64,000 bases of DNA. It comes from Bacteroides sp. Lineage in GTDB: Bacteria > Bacteroidota > Bacteroidia > Bacteroidales > Bacteroidaceae. The position numbers and the translations under genes are program-made. Positions 8,790-19,900 of the stretch are shown here, piece after piece. Numbering within the stretch: the stretch's first letter is position 1; every line of letters begins with the position of its first letter. The stretch covers positions 150,440-214,439 of the forward strand of contig SUXW01000001.1 in the NCBI GenBank assembly GCA_015060765.1, given 5' to 3'. The notes under the pieces were generated by a model. That model was not told where the DNA came from. It saw only the letters and a program-made list of their open reading frames with translations, and did not search any database.

Positions 8790-11258
8790 ATGAAAAAACG
8801 CTTGTATGTTATTTGTATGTGTGTGATGCTTCTTTTCACAGGAAAAGTGTATTCATCGGATGTTAAGTTGTGGTACAGCCGTCCTGCTAAGACTTGGGTA
8901 GAAGCGCTTCCTCTGGGTAACTCAAGAGTGGGAGCAATGGTGTTTGGAGGTACATCGCGCGAAGAACTTCAGTTGAATGAAGAAACATTATGGGCAGGCA
9001 GCCCGTATCGGAATGAAAAGGAAGGGGCATTGGATAGTCTTCCCGCTATTCGTAAATTGATATTCGAAAAGAAGTATATGGAGGCTCAGGAACTCATCCA
9101 GCGTTCCTATTATACCGGTCGTTATGGTATGCCTTACCAAACCGTGGGTAGCGTATTCCTGGATTTCCCAGGACACGAAAAGGCTACTGATTATTATCGT
9201 GATCTGGATATTTCGAAGGCCGTAGCTACTACCCGTTATGTGGTGGATGGGGTGACTTACCAACGCGAAGTGTTCACTTCGTTTGCCGATAATGTATTGA
9301 TTGTCAAACTGACTGCCAGTGAAAAAGGAAAGCTGAACTTCTCGGTTAGCTATGATACTCCGTTGCCGGGAAAGAAAGTCGTTGCCCGTGGAAAGAAACT
9401 GGTGCTTACCGGTAAGGGTACCGATCACGAAGGTGTTAAGGGAATCATCCGTATGGAAACTCAGACACATGCCGTTCCGCAAGGTGGTAAGATGAAGGTC
9501 TTGGCCGACCGTATCCAGGTGGAAAGTGCGGATGAAGTGATCCTTTACGTTTCGACTGCTACCAACTTTGTAGACTATATGCATGCCAATGCCAACGAAA
9601 GCAAACGTGCCGGCAATTATTTGAAGTTGGCTATGAAGCAAAAGTACGATACCGCTTTGGCCAATCATATCGCTTACTATCAGGAACAGTTCAATCGGGT
9701 GAAGTTGGATTTGGGCTCATCAGCTTCGGCCAAGATGGAAACGGTAGAACGTGTAGCGAAGTTCAATGAAGGGAATGACCCGTCGTTGGCTGCTTTAATG
9801 TTCCAGTATGGTCGTTATCTGTTGATTTCTTCTTCCCAACCGGGTGGACAACCAGCCAATTTGCAAGGTATATGGAATCATAAACTCAATGCGCCTTGGG
9901 ACGGTAAATATACCATCAATATCAATACGGAAATGAACTATTGGCCGGCCGAAGTGACCAACCTGACAGAAACTCACCAGCCTTTGTTCGAGTTGGTAAA
10001 GGATTTGTCGGTTAACGGACAAGAAACAGCCCGCAAGATGTATGGTGCCGATGGTTGGGTGGCTCATCACAATACGGACATATGGCGTGCTACAGGACCG
10101 GTGGACAAGGCTTTTTATGGTACTTGGCCCATGGGTGGCGGTTGGCTGACTACTCATTTATGGCAACATTATTTGTATACCGGTGATGTGAATTTCCTTC
10201 GGGAAGTTTATCCAGCAATGAAAGGAGCTGCTGATTTCTATATGGATTATTTGGTGAAACATCCGGAATACGGTTGGTTGGTTACTGCTCCGTCTATGTC
10301 GCCCGAACATGGTCCCAAAGGAGAAAACACTCAAAAGGCATCGACCATTGTGGCTGGATGCACCATGGACAATCAGATTATCTTCGATGTACTGAGTAAT
10401 GCTCTGCAAGCATCGGCTATACTGAATCAACCGAAGGCTTATCAAGATTCATTGAAACAAGTGATGAATGCTTTGCCCCCGATGCAGGTGGGCCGTCATA
10501 ATCAGTTGCAGGAATGGTTGGAGGATTTGGATGACCCGAAGGACCAACATCGTCACATCTCACATGTATATGGTTTGTTCCCGAGTAACCAAATTTCTCC
10601 TTATAGCCATCCGTTGTTGTTCCAGGCTGCCAAGAATACCTTGATGCAACGTGGCGATGAGGCTACCGGTTGGTCGATTGGTTGGAAAATCAATTTGTGG
10701 GCCCGTTTGTTGGATGGTAATCATGCTTATAAAATGGTGTGCAATTTGTTGAAACTTCTTCCTAATGACGAGGTGAAAGAAGCGTATCCGCAAGGACGTA
10801 CTTATCCGAATTTGTTTGATGCCCATCCACCTTTCCAGATTGACGGTAACTTCGGTTATACCGCCGGTGTAGCCGAAATGTTGATGCAAAGTCACGATGG
10901 TGCAGTACATCTGTTGCCGGCCTTGCCCGATGCATGGGGGAAAGGTAGCGTACAAGGTTTGGTGGCTCGTGGAGGCTTTGTAGTGGATATGGAATGGGAC
11001 GGAACTCAATTGCAGAGTGCAAAGATCCATTCCCGTTTGGGTGGTAATCTCCGCATCCGTTCGTATGTTCCTTTGAAGGGTAAGGGCTTGAAACCGGCTG
11101 AGGGTAAGAACCCCAATGCATTCTTTGCATTGCCGGAAATAAAGACTCCTATCGTATCGGAAGCCATCAATCCGCAATATCCTATCTTGAATCAAATCTA
11201 TGAATACGATTTGATGACCGAAAAGGGACAGGATTATAGTTTGGAAAGAGGTTTGTAA
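8790..11258 (+). CDS. Exported GH95 alpha-L-fucosidase (or alpha-L-galactosidase)
   Basis: An 822-residue protein with a signal peptide (about residues 1-22) followed by [17 protein letters not shown], a typical opening of GH95. The family removes terminal alpha-1,2-fucose by inversion; some members act on alpha-L-galactose. The (alpha/alpha)6 barrel carries [12 protein letters not shown] with the Asn-x-Asn pair that activates water, SMSPEHGP with a conserved Glu (likely general acid), and [16 protein letters not shown] with the conserved Asp. The N-terminal beta-sandwich and C-terminal beta domain are also present, so the length is normal. It is a single gene between a terminator and a repeat-rich gap, without SusCD, so it may serve host mucin or plant xyloglucan/pectin fucose; this is inference. 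Confidence 0.9.
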   Translation: MKKRLYVICMCVMLLFTGKVYSSDVKLWYSRPAKTWVEALPLGNSRVGAMVFGGTSREELQLNEETLWAGSPYRNEKEGALDSLPAIRKLIFEKKYMEAQELIQRSYYTGRYGMPYQTVGSVFLDFPGHEKATDYYRDLDISKAVATTRYVVDGVTYQREVFTSFADNVLIVKLTASEKGKLNFSVSYDTPLPGKKVVARGKKLVLTGKGTDHEGVKGIIRMETQTHAVPQGGKMKVLADRIQVESADEVILYVSTATNFVDYMHANANESKRAGNYLKLAMKQKYDTALANHIAYYQEQFNRVKLDLGSSASAKMETVERVAKFNEGNDPSLAALMFQYGRYLLISSSQPGGQPANLQGIWNHKLNAPWDGKYTININTEMNYWPAEVTNLTETHQPLFELVKDLSVNGQETARKMYGADGWVAHHNTDIWRATGPVDKAFYGTWPMGGGWLTTHLWQHYLYTGDVNFLREVYPAMKGAADFYMDYLVKHPEYGWLVTAPSMSPEHGPKGENTQKASTIVAGCTMDNQIIFDVLSNALQASAILNQPKAYQDSLKQVMNALPPMQVGRHNQLQEWLEDLDDPKDQHRHISHVYGLFPSNQISPYSHPLLFQAAKNTLMQRGDEATGWSIGWKINLWARLLDGNHAYKMVCNLLKLLPNDEVKEAYPQGRTYPNLFDAHPPFQIDGNFGYTAGVAEMLMQSHDGAVHLLPALPDAWGKGSVQGLVARGGFVVDMEWDGTQLQSAKIHSRLGGNLRIRSYVPLKGKGLKPAEGKNPNAFFALPEIKTPIVSEAINPQYPILNQIYEYDLMTEKGQDYSLERGL

Positions 11259-11301
11259 TCTCTCTACAAAAAAAAGTTTTTTTCGATTTTACTTGCATCT
11301 T

Positions 11302-11383
11302 ACACTCGATACTGAGTGTCAATAAGTTAGGGTGTGTAGGTAAAATGTGTAAGGTGGTTACCTACACACTTTTCCTACACACC
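11302..11383. repeat. Cluster of competing inverted repeats downstream of GH95
   Basis: ACACTC and GAGTGT (11302-11307, 11314-11319) form one small hairpin. GGTGTGTAGG at 11331-11340 can pair either with the copy at 11361-11370 (stem extended to 12 bp as GTGTGTAGGTAA/TTACCTACACAC) or with the copy at 11374-11383. The two pairings exclude each other. This is part of a 487-base stretch (11259-11745) with no convincing gene. It may be a dispersed intergenic element or an attenuator-like structure. Confidence 0.5.
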
Positions 11384-11492
11384 TTGTTTGTTGTTTTAAT
11401 TGTCTGTTTGGTTTAATTTGTTGTAAATCAGTTTGATACGAGCCGTTGTAGGTCTCGACCTTCAATCCCGATACCTTGATGGGCTTTAGCAT
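11358..11492 (-). other. Possible 44-codon small ORF or dispersed-element remnant
   Basis: On the minus strand an ATG at 11492 opens a 44-codon frame (beginning MLKPIKVSGLKVETYNGSY) ending at TAA 11358. The first half looks protein-like and the second half runs into the inverted repeats. No family is recognised and no promoter or ribosome site is evident. It could equally be a fragment of a repeated intergenic element. Confidence 0.2.
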
Positions 11493-11567
11493 AGGGAGAG
11501 GGTAGTGTATACGGTAGACAAACAGGCTGGGAGGCCGGATGAATGGTTTCTCAAAGGTGAAGTTTTA

Positions 11568-11651
11568 TTCGTACTCCACCGCAGTACGATTAAACTGCGA
11601 TGAAGTACAATAGTACTGCGGTGGAATACAATTGTACTGCGATGCAGTACA
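11568..11651. repeat. Four-unit 21-bp tandem repeat of short palindromes
   Basis: Four adjacent 21-base units start at 11568, 11589, 11610 and 11631. Each has the form GTACT, seven variable bases, AGTAC; the best is the fourth, TTGTACTGCGATGCAGTACA. The spacing of two helical turns puts every palindrome on the same DNA face. The array ends about 95 bases before the first alpha-2-macroglobulin gene, where it could act as an operator array or be a repeat element. A minus-strand frame through it reads seven-residue repeats, which I treat as a by-product. Confidence 0.75.
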
Positions 11652-11745
11652 AAGGATGAAAAGTGGCCTTTCATCTTATTTAACGTACTTTCTGTGGTTT
11701 ATTCAAATGATTTTCGTTTCTTTGTTAAAACTAAACCATTGAGAT

Positions 11746-14700
11746 ATGAACAAATTACGAATCATTGGAATCATCCTTTTTATAATCAGTATCATGACTA
11801 CTATTCAAGCTCAATCATACAATCGTCTTTGGAAACAGGTGGAGGAACAGGAAAAGAAAGACTTGCCGAAATCTGTTATAACCGAGGCTCAAAAGATTTT
11901 CGAGAAGGCAAAGGCCGAGAAGAATGCTCCACAGATGATGAAGGCTTATCTCACCATGATGACATATCGGGGTGAAATAGCTCCCGATAGCATTGAAGTG
12001 GATAGAAACTACCTGAAGGAGTGGGCGGAAGATAAGGCTACATCGGTGGTGGATAAGGCCGTACTTCATTCCATTTTGGCAGGCTTGTACATCGAACAGG
12101 ACTTTGAAAAAGGAAATGCTTATTTGCATGCTTCATTGAAGGATAGCCTGACTCTTTTTGAGTATCCGGCGGGTAAATTGGTTCCGATGGTAAAAGTGGG
12201 GGCTACCAGCCGGTTGTATTTCGATGACAACTTGTATGATTTGTTGGCCCGTAGAGCCATTGATTTGTGGAGGAATAATCAATGGAGAACCGAAAGAACT
12301 AAAGTAGAAGAAGAGATATCCAAATCCTATCAAGTATTGCTTGACCATTATGAAAAGACCGGTAAGCGAAGTGCTTGGTTGCTGACTGCTCTTGATGCCG
12401 ATTCGGGTGCTGATGAGGCCAAACTCCGTACATGGATAAAGGAATACGGCGATTGGGATGTTTGTGCAGAGGTCTATATCCGGTTGGCCCAACGCATGGC
12501 GCATGAAGACAATCCGGCCGAACGCTTGGAGGTGGTACGAGAAGGTATCCGTCGTTATCCCAACTACAATCGGGTGAATGTTCTGAAGAATATGGAGAAG
12601 GAAATCCTTTCGCCAAGAGTAAGTGTGACGATACCTTCGGCTTATCCCGACAAACCGATAAAGGTATCGGTTAATTATCGCAATTTGGAACGGTTGGATG
12701 TAGAGATATATCAGCTCCGTTTAGAGGCAGATGTTATATCGAAAATAAATGAAAAGACGGTAAAGAAATATGGTACCTTGTATCATAAAGAATCCATTGA
12801 CCTGTTGCCGACTCCCGATTATCGGATGACGGATACATTGGCCTATTTGAAACCCCTTCCTGAAGGAGTCTATTATGTAGTGATGATGGATAAGACCCGT
12901 GCCGTGAAGGACGGAACATGGTTGGTGGTAAATGCAGAAATGGAAATCTATCGTCCATTGCCCGACAATAAAGTTGAAACGGTTATCCTGGATAAGGAAA
13001 CGGGCAAGCCGAATAAAGTGTCGATAAGAAAAGAGAAGGAAAGATGGAATCGATACAATTATTCGGATAATGACATGAAACGGATAAAAGTCAGCTTGTT
13101 TACCGATCGTGCAATTTATCGCCCCGGCCAGACGGTATATTTCTCAGGGCTTGTTTATGAACAGCAACAAGATTCAGTCAAGGTGATGAAAGGAAAATCC
13201 ATGCAGGTGTCTTTGTTGGATGATAATTATAAGAAAGTTAATACATTGGAGTTGAAGACGAATGATTTTGGTACCTTCAGCCAGTCATTTGTATTGCCTG
13301 AGAATTGTCAGACGGGAGTATGGCTTATCAAAGCAACGAGCACTACCGTGTCGATAAGAGTAGAAGAATACAAACGACCGACTTTCGAAGTGACATTCAA
13401 TTCCGTAAATACAACTTATCAAGCAGGAGATTCCATTCTGGTAACGGGGAAGGCTACGACTTTTTCCGGTGCACCCGTACAAAATGCTCGGGTAAACTAT
13501 GATATTACATGTATGGAAAATTCATGGTGGCGAATGAGAGGCTCGACGGTACATCGTACGGAAGGAGAGGCCTTGACTGATGCTGGCGGTTGCTTTACCA
13601 TTCCTGTACGCTTTCTCCCGAGTCCTGACGAAAAGAAATATTGGTATTATTCCTATGTTGTATCTGCACAAGTGACTTCAATGGCCGGTGAGACACAGAT
13701 GGGAGAATTGACATTGCCTTTGGGAAGTTCCTCTTTACGACTGAAAGTGAATCATTGGAAGGAGACATTTGTCAAAGAACAACCGGAAAAAATCTCCGTC
13801 GATGTACAAAATCTCATGGGGCAACCGATTGCTACGATGGTGGATTGTAAAGTATTTAAAGGTGAACAATCGCTCTTGTCTTTTGAGGTTAAGTCTAATG
13901 AACTCTTTACGTCTGACGCCTTCAAACCATTGCCTTCTGGAGAATATACAATGAAAGTGAGTGCAAAGGACGAACAAGGAAATGTTTGTGAGGAAAGTTA
14001 TCCGTTTGTTCTATTCTCCTTGAAGGATACTCGTGTGCCTTGTGATGAAATGGAGTGGAATTATCAAACGAGTGATACTTTCCCGGCTTCTCTTTATTTC
14101 GGTACTAAAGAAAAGGACGTGACCGTATTCTATGACGTATTTTCGGGTAATAAACGACTCGAGAGTAAACAGATAGTATTGTCGGATTCTTTACTTCGCT
14201 TTGATTTTGATTATAAGGAAGAATATGGAGATGGTGTCATGGTATCTATGGCATTCGTCAAGAATAGCCAACTTTATCATCGGTATTTCACTATCAAGAA
14301 ACCTCAACCGGATAAGGAATTGCAATTGAAGTGGACGACTTTCCGTGACAAACTTCAGCCGGGAAGCAAGGAAACGTGGACTTTGCAGGTGGCTTATCCG
14401 AATGGGACACCGGCTGATGCAGAATTGTTGGCCACCATGTACGATGCTTCTTTGGATGGCTTTGTACCTCATCATTGGAATTTCCGTTTGCTTTTTAATC
14501 GAAATATACCTCATACTTCATGGAGGGTGGAAAGTAATAATCCGAGTTGGTTGAATCTGAATTTTCCTCTTCGTCCCTTGAAAACAGCTCCGTTGGATTA
14601 TAGTGAGTTGATTATTCCTTTTAGAATGGATGTATGGACAGGAGGTATGGTGATGTATAGTGCCCGTTCTTCCAAAGCTTTGAATGAGGTGATTGTTATA

Positions 14701-16902
14701 ACCGAAAACAATGCAGATGAGGAAATGGTAGAACTAAAACAATCTGATGTGATAGATGAAAAAAGTACCGATAATAAGATGCTTCGTACCAACTTTGCCG
14801 AAACAGCCTTCTTCTACCCGAATCTGCGTACCGATGCCAATGGAGAAGTGAAGATTGAATTTACACTTCCCGAAAGTCTGACCACTTGGAGGTTCATGGG
14901 GTTGGCACATACTAAGGATATGGATTACGGACAGATTACATCGGAAGTAGTGGCCAGCAAGGAATTTATGTTGCAACCCCATATGCCTCGTTTCGTGCGG
15001 ATAGGTGACGAAGTGAGCCTGTCTGCTTCGCTCATCAATCAGAGTGATAAGGATGTGATTGGTAATGTGCGGATGGAATTGTTCAATCCGGCTACCGACA
15101 AGGTATATATGGTGAAGAAACAACGCTTCCTGATTACTCCGAATGCAACGACTACGGTTCATTTCGGCTTTGAAGTGAGCGAGGAGTATACGGATTTGGC
15201 CGTTCGCTGGATAGCCGAAGGCGATACATTCAGTGATGGAGAACAACGGGTGCTTCCGGTACTCAGCAACAAGCAACAGATAACGGAAAGTGTACCTTTG
15301 TACATCAATGGCGAGGGTACTTCCACTTTCTCACTCGAGAGTCTGTTCAATCATCATAGCAAGAGCATCAGCGATCCGAAGATGATAGTTGATTTTACGG
15401 GTAATCCGGGATGGTATGCCGTACAGGCCTTACCTTTATTGCAGAATCCGGATAATGAGAATGCCATTTCGTGGGCAGTGGCTTATTATGCCAATACGTT
15501 GAGCGGTTATTTGGCAAAGACAAATGCTGAAATCACTTCCCGTTTCGATGCGGATACATTAAGTGCTCGTACCTCTATGGCTATCCGTCAGTTGCAGGAA
15601 TTGCAAGATTCCGAAGGAGCCTGGAGCTGGTACAAGGGAATGAGTGGTAGCCGATACATCACCACACAGGTAATGGAATTACTGACTCGTTTGCAACAAT
15701 TGACAGGCCAACCGTTGGTTGAAAAAGAAAGCAATGGAATGTATGAAAAGGCTTTGGCTTATTTGACCAGGAAAGCCAAGGAAGAATATACCCGCATGAA
15801 GAAATGGGAGAAGGAAGGTATGAAGAATCTCTGTCCTTCCGAACAAGTATTGCATTATTTGTACATCTGTGCTCTGAATGGTAACCAAAAAGCCGATAAA
15901 GAAGTGAACCGCTATTTTATCGACAAACTGGTGCAGTTGGATAAAATAGGTATGCTTACTATTTATGGTAAGGCATGTGCTTCCATCATTCTTCAGGATG
16001 CGGGATATGAAGCGAAAGCAAAGGCATATCTCCAATCGGTAATGGAGTATTCCGTATACACGGATGAAATGGGACGCTATTTCGATACGCCTCGGGCAGA
16101 ATATTCATGGTATAGTTACAAGATACCGACTCAGGTAGCTGTTCTTGAAGCCATACATCGGATAGCCAACGAAGAAAAGACGATAGAAGAGTTGAAGCGT
16201 TGGCTTTTGCAACAGAAGAGAACGCAAGACTGGGATACTCCTATAGCTACTGCCGATGCCGTTTATGCTTTGTTGAATGTAGGCGAAAACGTACTGACGA
16301 ACACGGGTGAATGTCAAATCGTTTTAGGCAAGGAAAAGATACGTGTAACCAAGAACGATACGTTGGCTTATGTTCATCAAGAGATAAAGGGTGATGTTTT
16401 GGATATCCGGAAAGTAACGGTAAAGAAAGAATCGAAAGGTATTGGTTGGGGAGCCGTTTATGCCGAATATTGGGAAGATATGGACAAAATCGGTGTGCAA
16501 GGCAATGCGTTGAGTATTCGTAAGGAAGTTTATAAAGACGGCAAGCCGTTGGGCAACACCGATGTCTTGAAGGTAGGTGATAAGCTTACGATACGTCTTA
16601 CAATCAAGGCCGACCGTGATATGGACTTCATCGAAGTGAAGGATGAACGGGCCGCATGTATGGAGCCAGTTGATGTGCTTTCCGGGTATCGTTGGAAAGA
16701 TGGTCTGGGATACTTCCAACGTACAAAGGATTCATCAACGTCTTTCTACATGGACCAACTACGTAAAGGTACTTATACGCTTTCGTATGAAGTGTATGTG
16801 AATATGGCTGGTACCTATCAGGAAGGTGCTGCTACCATCCAATCGGTTTATGCCCCAGAATTTGGAGGTTATGTGGGTGGGAGAATAATAACGATAGACT
16901 AA
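11746..16902 (+). CDS. Alpha-2-macroglobulin-like exported giant protein, copy 1 (thioester-less)
   Basis: A 1718-residue protein with a type I signal peptide (cleavage near TIQAQ, residues 1-23). It has an N-terminal helical region, macroglobulin beta domains (YRPGQTVYFSG near residue 460, YKRPTFEVTF near 545), the alpha-2-macroglobulin domain (NFAETAFFYPNLRTDANG near 1015) and the alpha/alpha-toroid where thioester proteins have CxEQ. Here that position reads LLQNPDNENAISW (about residue 1235), so no thioester can form. Bacterial homologues are periplasmic proteins thought to trap proteases or guard the envelope, usually beside pbpC; no pbpC is seen. The 3' 2 kb is nearly identical to the next gene. 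A TTTCTTTG box at 11717-11724 may be a weak promoter. Confidence 0.88.
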   Translation: MNKLRIIGIILFIISIMTTIQAQSYNRLWKQVEEQEKKDLPKSVITEAQKIFEKAKAEKNAPQMMKAYLTMMTYRGEIAPDSIEVDRNYLKEWAEDKATSVVDKAVLHSILAGLYIEQDFEKGNAYLHASLKDSLTLFEYPAGKLVPMVKVGATSRLYFDDNLYDLLARRAIDLWRNNQWRTERTKVEEEISKSYQVLLDHYEKTGKRSAWLLTALDADSGADEAKLRTWIKEYGDWDVCAEVYIRLAQRMAHEDNPAERLEVVREGIRRYPNYNRVNVLKNMEKEILSPRVSVTIPSAYPDKPIKVSVNYRNLERLDVEIYQLRLEADVISKINEKTVKKYGTLYHKESIDLLPTPDYRMTDTLAYLKPLPEGVYYVVMMDKTRAVKDGTWLVVNAEMEIYRPLPDNKVETVILDKETGKPNKVSIRKEKERWNRYNYSDNDMKRIKVSLFTDRAIYRPGQTVYFSGLVYEQQQDSVKVMKGKSMQVSLLDDNYKKVNTLELKTNDFGTFSQSFVLPENCQTGVWLIKATSTTVSIRVEEYKRPTFEVTFNSVNTTYQAGDSILVTGKATTFSGAPVQNARVNYDITCMENSWWRMRGSTVHRTEGEALTDAGGCFTIPVRFLPSPDEKKYWYYSYVVSAQVTSMAGETQMGELTLPLGSSSLRLKVNHWKETFVKEQPEKISVDVQNLMGQPIATMVDCKVFKGEQSLLSFEVKSNELFTSDAFKPLPSGEYTMKVSAKDEQGNVCEESYPFVLFSLKDTRVPCDEMEWNYQTSDTFPASLYFGTKEKDVTVFYDVFSGNKRLESKQIVLSDSLLRFDFDYKEEYGDGVMVSMAFVKNSQLYHRYFTIKKPQPDKELQLKWTTFRDKLQPGSKETWTLQVAYPNGTPADAELLATMYDASLDGFVPHHWNFRLLFNRNIPHTSWRVESNNPSWLNLNFPLRPLKTAPLDYSELIIPFRMDVWTGGMVMYSARSSKALNEVIVITENNADEEMVELKQSDVIDEKSTDNKMLRTNFAETAFFYPNLRTDANGEVKIEFTLPESLTTWRFMGLAHTKDMDYGQITSEVVASKEFMLQPHMPRFVRIGDEVSLSASLINQSDKDVIGNVRMELFNPATDKVYMVKKQRFLITPNATTTVHFGFEVSEEYTDLAVRWIAEGDTFSDGEQRVLPVLSNKQQITESVPLYINGEGTSTFSLESLFNHHSKSISDPKMIVDFTGNPGWYAVQALPLLQNPDNENAISWAVAYYANTLSGYLAKTNAEITSRFDADTLSARTSMAIRQLQELQDSEGAWSWYKGMSGSRYITTQVMELLTRLQQLTGQPLVEKESNGMYEKALAYLTRKAKEEYTRMKKWEKEGMKNLCPSEQVLHYLYICALNGNQKADKEVNRYFIDKLVQLDKIGMLTIYGKACASIILQDAGYEAKAKAYLQSVMEYSVYTDEMGRYFDTPRAEYSWYSYKIPTQVAVLEAIHRIANEEKTIEELKRWLLQQKRTQDWDTPIATADAVYALLNVGENVLTNTGECQIVLGKEKIRVTKNDTLAYVHQEIKGDVLDIRKVTVKKESKGIGWGAVYAEYWEDMDKIGVQGNALSIRKEVYKDGKPLGNTDVLKVGDKLTIRLTIKADRDMDFIEVKDERAACMEPVDVLSGYRWKDGLGYFQRTKDSSTSFYMDQLRKGTYTLSYEVYVNMAGTYQEGAATIQSVYAPEFGGYVGGRIITID
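14782..16853 (+). repeat. 2,072-bp direct repeat, copy A (3' half of first A2M gene)
   Basis: This segment repeats at 20119-22190 with exactly the same length. Scattered differences occur only in the first 210 and last 125 bases or so; between 14991 and 16730 no difference was seen by eye. Flanking sequence on both sides diverges sharply, which is typical of gene conversion between tandem paralogues. Confidence 0.9.
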
Positions 16903-16914
16903 TAAAGTTTGCTT

Positions 16915-19900
16915 ATGAAAAGGTTTGGATTTATTCTTTTGGGTATATCTGTTGTTGTATGTATGGTGTTGATGTATCTACATTCTTATAGTTATATGTG
17001 GATGTATGTAGAGAATCTTGCAGAAGAGGGATATCCGAAATTGGCCATTACTAAAATAGAGAAGATATACGAGAAAGCGAAGAATGATAAGAATATGCCT
17101 CAAATGTTGAAAGCATATTTGAATAGGATGGCTTTTCGAGGTGAAATATCTTCCGATAGTGTACAAGTGGATATTAAAGGATTAGAAAAATGGGCTATAG
17201 ATTCGACAACTTCTGTATATGATAGAGCTGTCTTGTATTCTATTATGGGGGGTGTTGTCTTGTTGAATGACTTTGATAAAGGAACGGAATTTTTAAGCCT
17301 TTCTTTAAAAGACAGTGCTTTGTTAGCCGATTATCCTGCAAGTAAATTGGGAGTAATGGTCAAAAGTGGTCATACAAATGAACAGTATATGAATGATAAT
17401 TTGTATGAAATGTTAGTTCGTCATGCCATCAAATGTTATCAGGATAATTTGTGGTCTGATACTAATTGCTGCGTTCAGTGTAAAATAAATGAATTATATC
17501 GTTCTTTACTAAAACATTACGAAAATAGTGGTAATCGTGCTGCTTGGTTGTTGACTTGTTTGGATGCATACCCTCAAGCTGATACGGCTTTTTGGGAGAA
17601 TTTGATAAAAGAATATGGAGAAGAAGAAGTGTGTGCGGAAGTGTATCTTCGATTATCACAAGAGTGCTTGCGTGATGAACGAAATGTGGAATGTGTGAAT
17701 TTGTTGAATAAGGCTATTAAACAATATCCTTTTTACAATCGTATTAATGTATTAAAAGAGATGTTGAATGGGCTGGTAGCACCAGAACTTGATGTGAAAG
17801 CTTCATTTGTCTATCCGGACAAACCTATCTCATTGTCGTTGAACTATCGCAACTTAAATAATCTGGTTGTTGATGTATATAAAGTAAATATGCCTATTGA
17901 TGGAGTGGGCTTTTCTGACTTAAATGAAAAAACACTGCATAAATACACAACATTCTTGCGTCAGGAAAATATTAAGATTAACCCTACGCCTGATTATCAT
18001 TCAGTAGATACAATCATTACTTTAAATGCTTTGCCAAACGGTATTTATTATTTGCAAATGGAAGCCCATGGTAAAAAGAAAGGAATTGGAAACATGGTGC
18101 TGTATGTGTCTTCTTTGCAAATGATTGCTCGTTCGTCTTCAAGTAGTCGGCGTGAAATTGTAGTGGTAGATAAGGAAAATGGTCATCCTGTTACCGATGC
18201 TGTTGTTTTTGTATATGCTAAAGCAAATGGGCATTATACTTTTATTGATGTCTTAAATGAAAATGAATACAACTTGTTTGACAACAACAAGTATGATTCT
18301 AAATTGTATTATCAAGCTCGAACAAATGACGATAAATCTATGCTCCCAGCTCAATTAGATTTTGGATATTTCTTTGATTTTGAGCCCAATCATAAAGAAA
18401 AAGTGAATATTAATCTTTTTACAGACCGTAGTATCTATCGTCCAGGGCAGAAGGTGCATTTTTCGGGAATAGCATATAGACAGTTGGGGGATTCTGTGGA
18501 AGTTTTGAAACAAACTCCTTTTGAAGTTAAACTGAAATATTCAAGAGAAAAAGAGGTAGAAGCAACTAAGGTTTATACTAATATGTACGGATCCTTTTCA
18601 GGCTTTTTTGATATACCGAAAAATGAAGTAGGAATTTATACTATTTCTGTAGGTGATGAAACAAAATGGATACGTGTAGAAGAATATAAGCGGCCTACTT
18701 TTGAAGTAACTTTTGATGAACTGGATGAAACCTATCGGGTTGGTGATAGTATTATGGTAAAAGGAAAAGCTTATACTTTTGCCGGTGCTCCTGTTAGAGA
18801 GGCTATTGTGAGATATAAGGTTACGGGTGTCAATTATGATAGAAGAAATTATAGAGGGAGTGAAACTGTTTTGGCAGCAGGAGAGGTGAAGACGGATATA
18901 AAGGGATATTTTTCCATACCGGTTCATTTCCAATTATTGGGAGCCATAAAGGATTTTGTATATGGATGTAATGAAATTACGGTTGATGTCGTAAATGGTG
19001 CGGGTGAAATGCAATCGGGTAGATTGAATTTGCCCTTTGCAAAATCTTCTGTCTTGCTTGAAATGGAACATTGGAAACATAATATCGTTAAGGAACGAAT
19101 TTCCCCAATAAAACCCATTGTTGTCAATTTGAACAATAAATGTGTAGCAATAGATGTTCATACTTGGGTGTTGTCTGAAAAAGGTGATACTTGTTTGAAC
19201 TGGGTGATGCCGTCCAATGAGACATTTATGCCAAAGGGGTTGTGTAACCTTCCTTCAGGATTTTATCAGTTAGTTGTAAAAGCTGGTGAAGACAATGGTA
19301 ATTCTGATATGAGGGTATATCCTTTTGTCCTTTATTCTGAAAGGTCATCCCGAATGCCATATAAAACTTCATTGTGGGAATTTCAAACTAGTGAAATGTT
19401 TACTGAAAATATTCCTGCTACTATTTATTGGGGAAGTAGTGAAGATAGTGTCCACCTTTTTTATGATGTGTATAGTGGAAACAGGAAAATAGAAAGCAGG
19501 CAGATAGTCTTTTCTGATTCTCTACTTGTTTTTCAATTTCCATATAAGAAGGTATATGGTGATGGTATAAGTGTTTCCTTGGCTTTTATGAAAAAGAATA
19601 AGTTATATAATAAAGTCTTTACTATAGAAAAACCACAACCGGACAAAAGACTCAACGTTCGTTGGAAAACTTTTAGGGACAAACTGCAACCCGGAGCAAG
19701 GGAAACATGGACATTAAATGTATCCAGATTGGATGGAAAACCGGTGAATGCCAATTTTATGGCTACTTTATACGATGCTTCATTGGATGTTCTGTCAGAA
19801 CACAATTGGCGGATTGAATTGGAATTCCTTCGTAGAATTCCGTACGTCAATTGGTTTTATTCACCAGAAATTTATACAAGAAGACTTTATTTTCCGCACG

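Noticed and set aside
11568..11651. Possible CRISPR array
   Set aside because: Units of 21 bases are contiguous with only seven variable bases, no spacers of usual length and no cas genes.
11486..11674. Minus-strand frame with seven-residue repeats (VLHRSTI type)
   Set aside because: The repeat comes from the 21-bp palindrome array being a multiple of three; the frame has no gene-like flanks.
14734..16719. Antisense frames shared by both A2M genes at equivalent positions
   Set aside because: They are identical only because the underlying 2-kb segments are identical; they carry no protein-like motifs.
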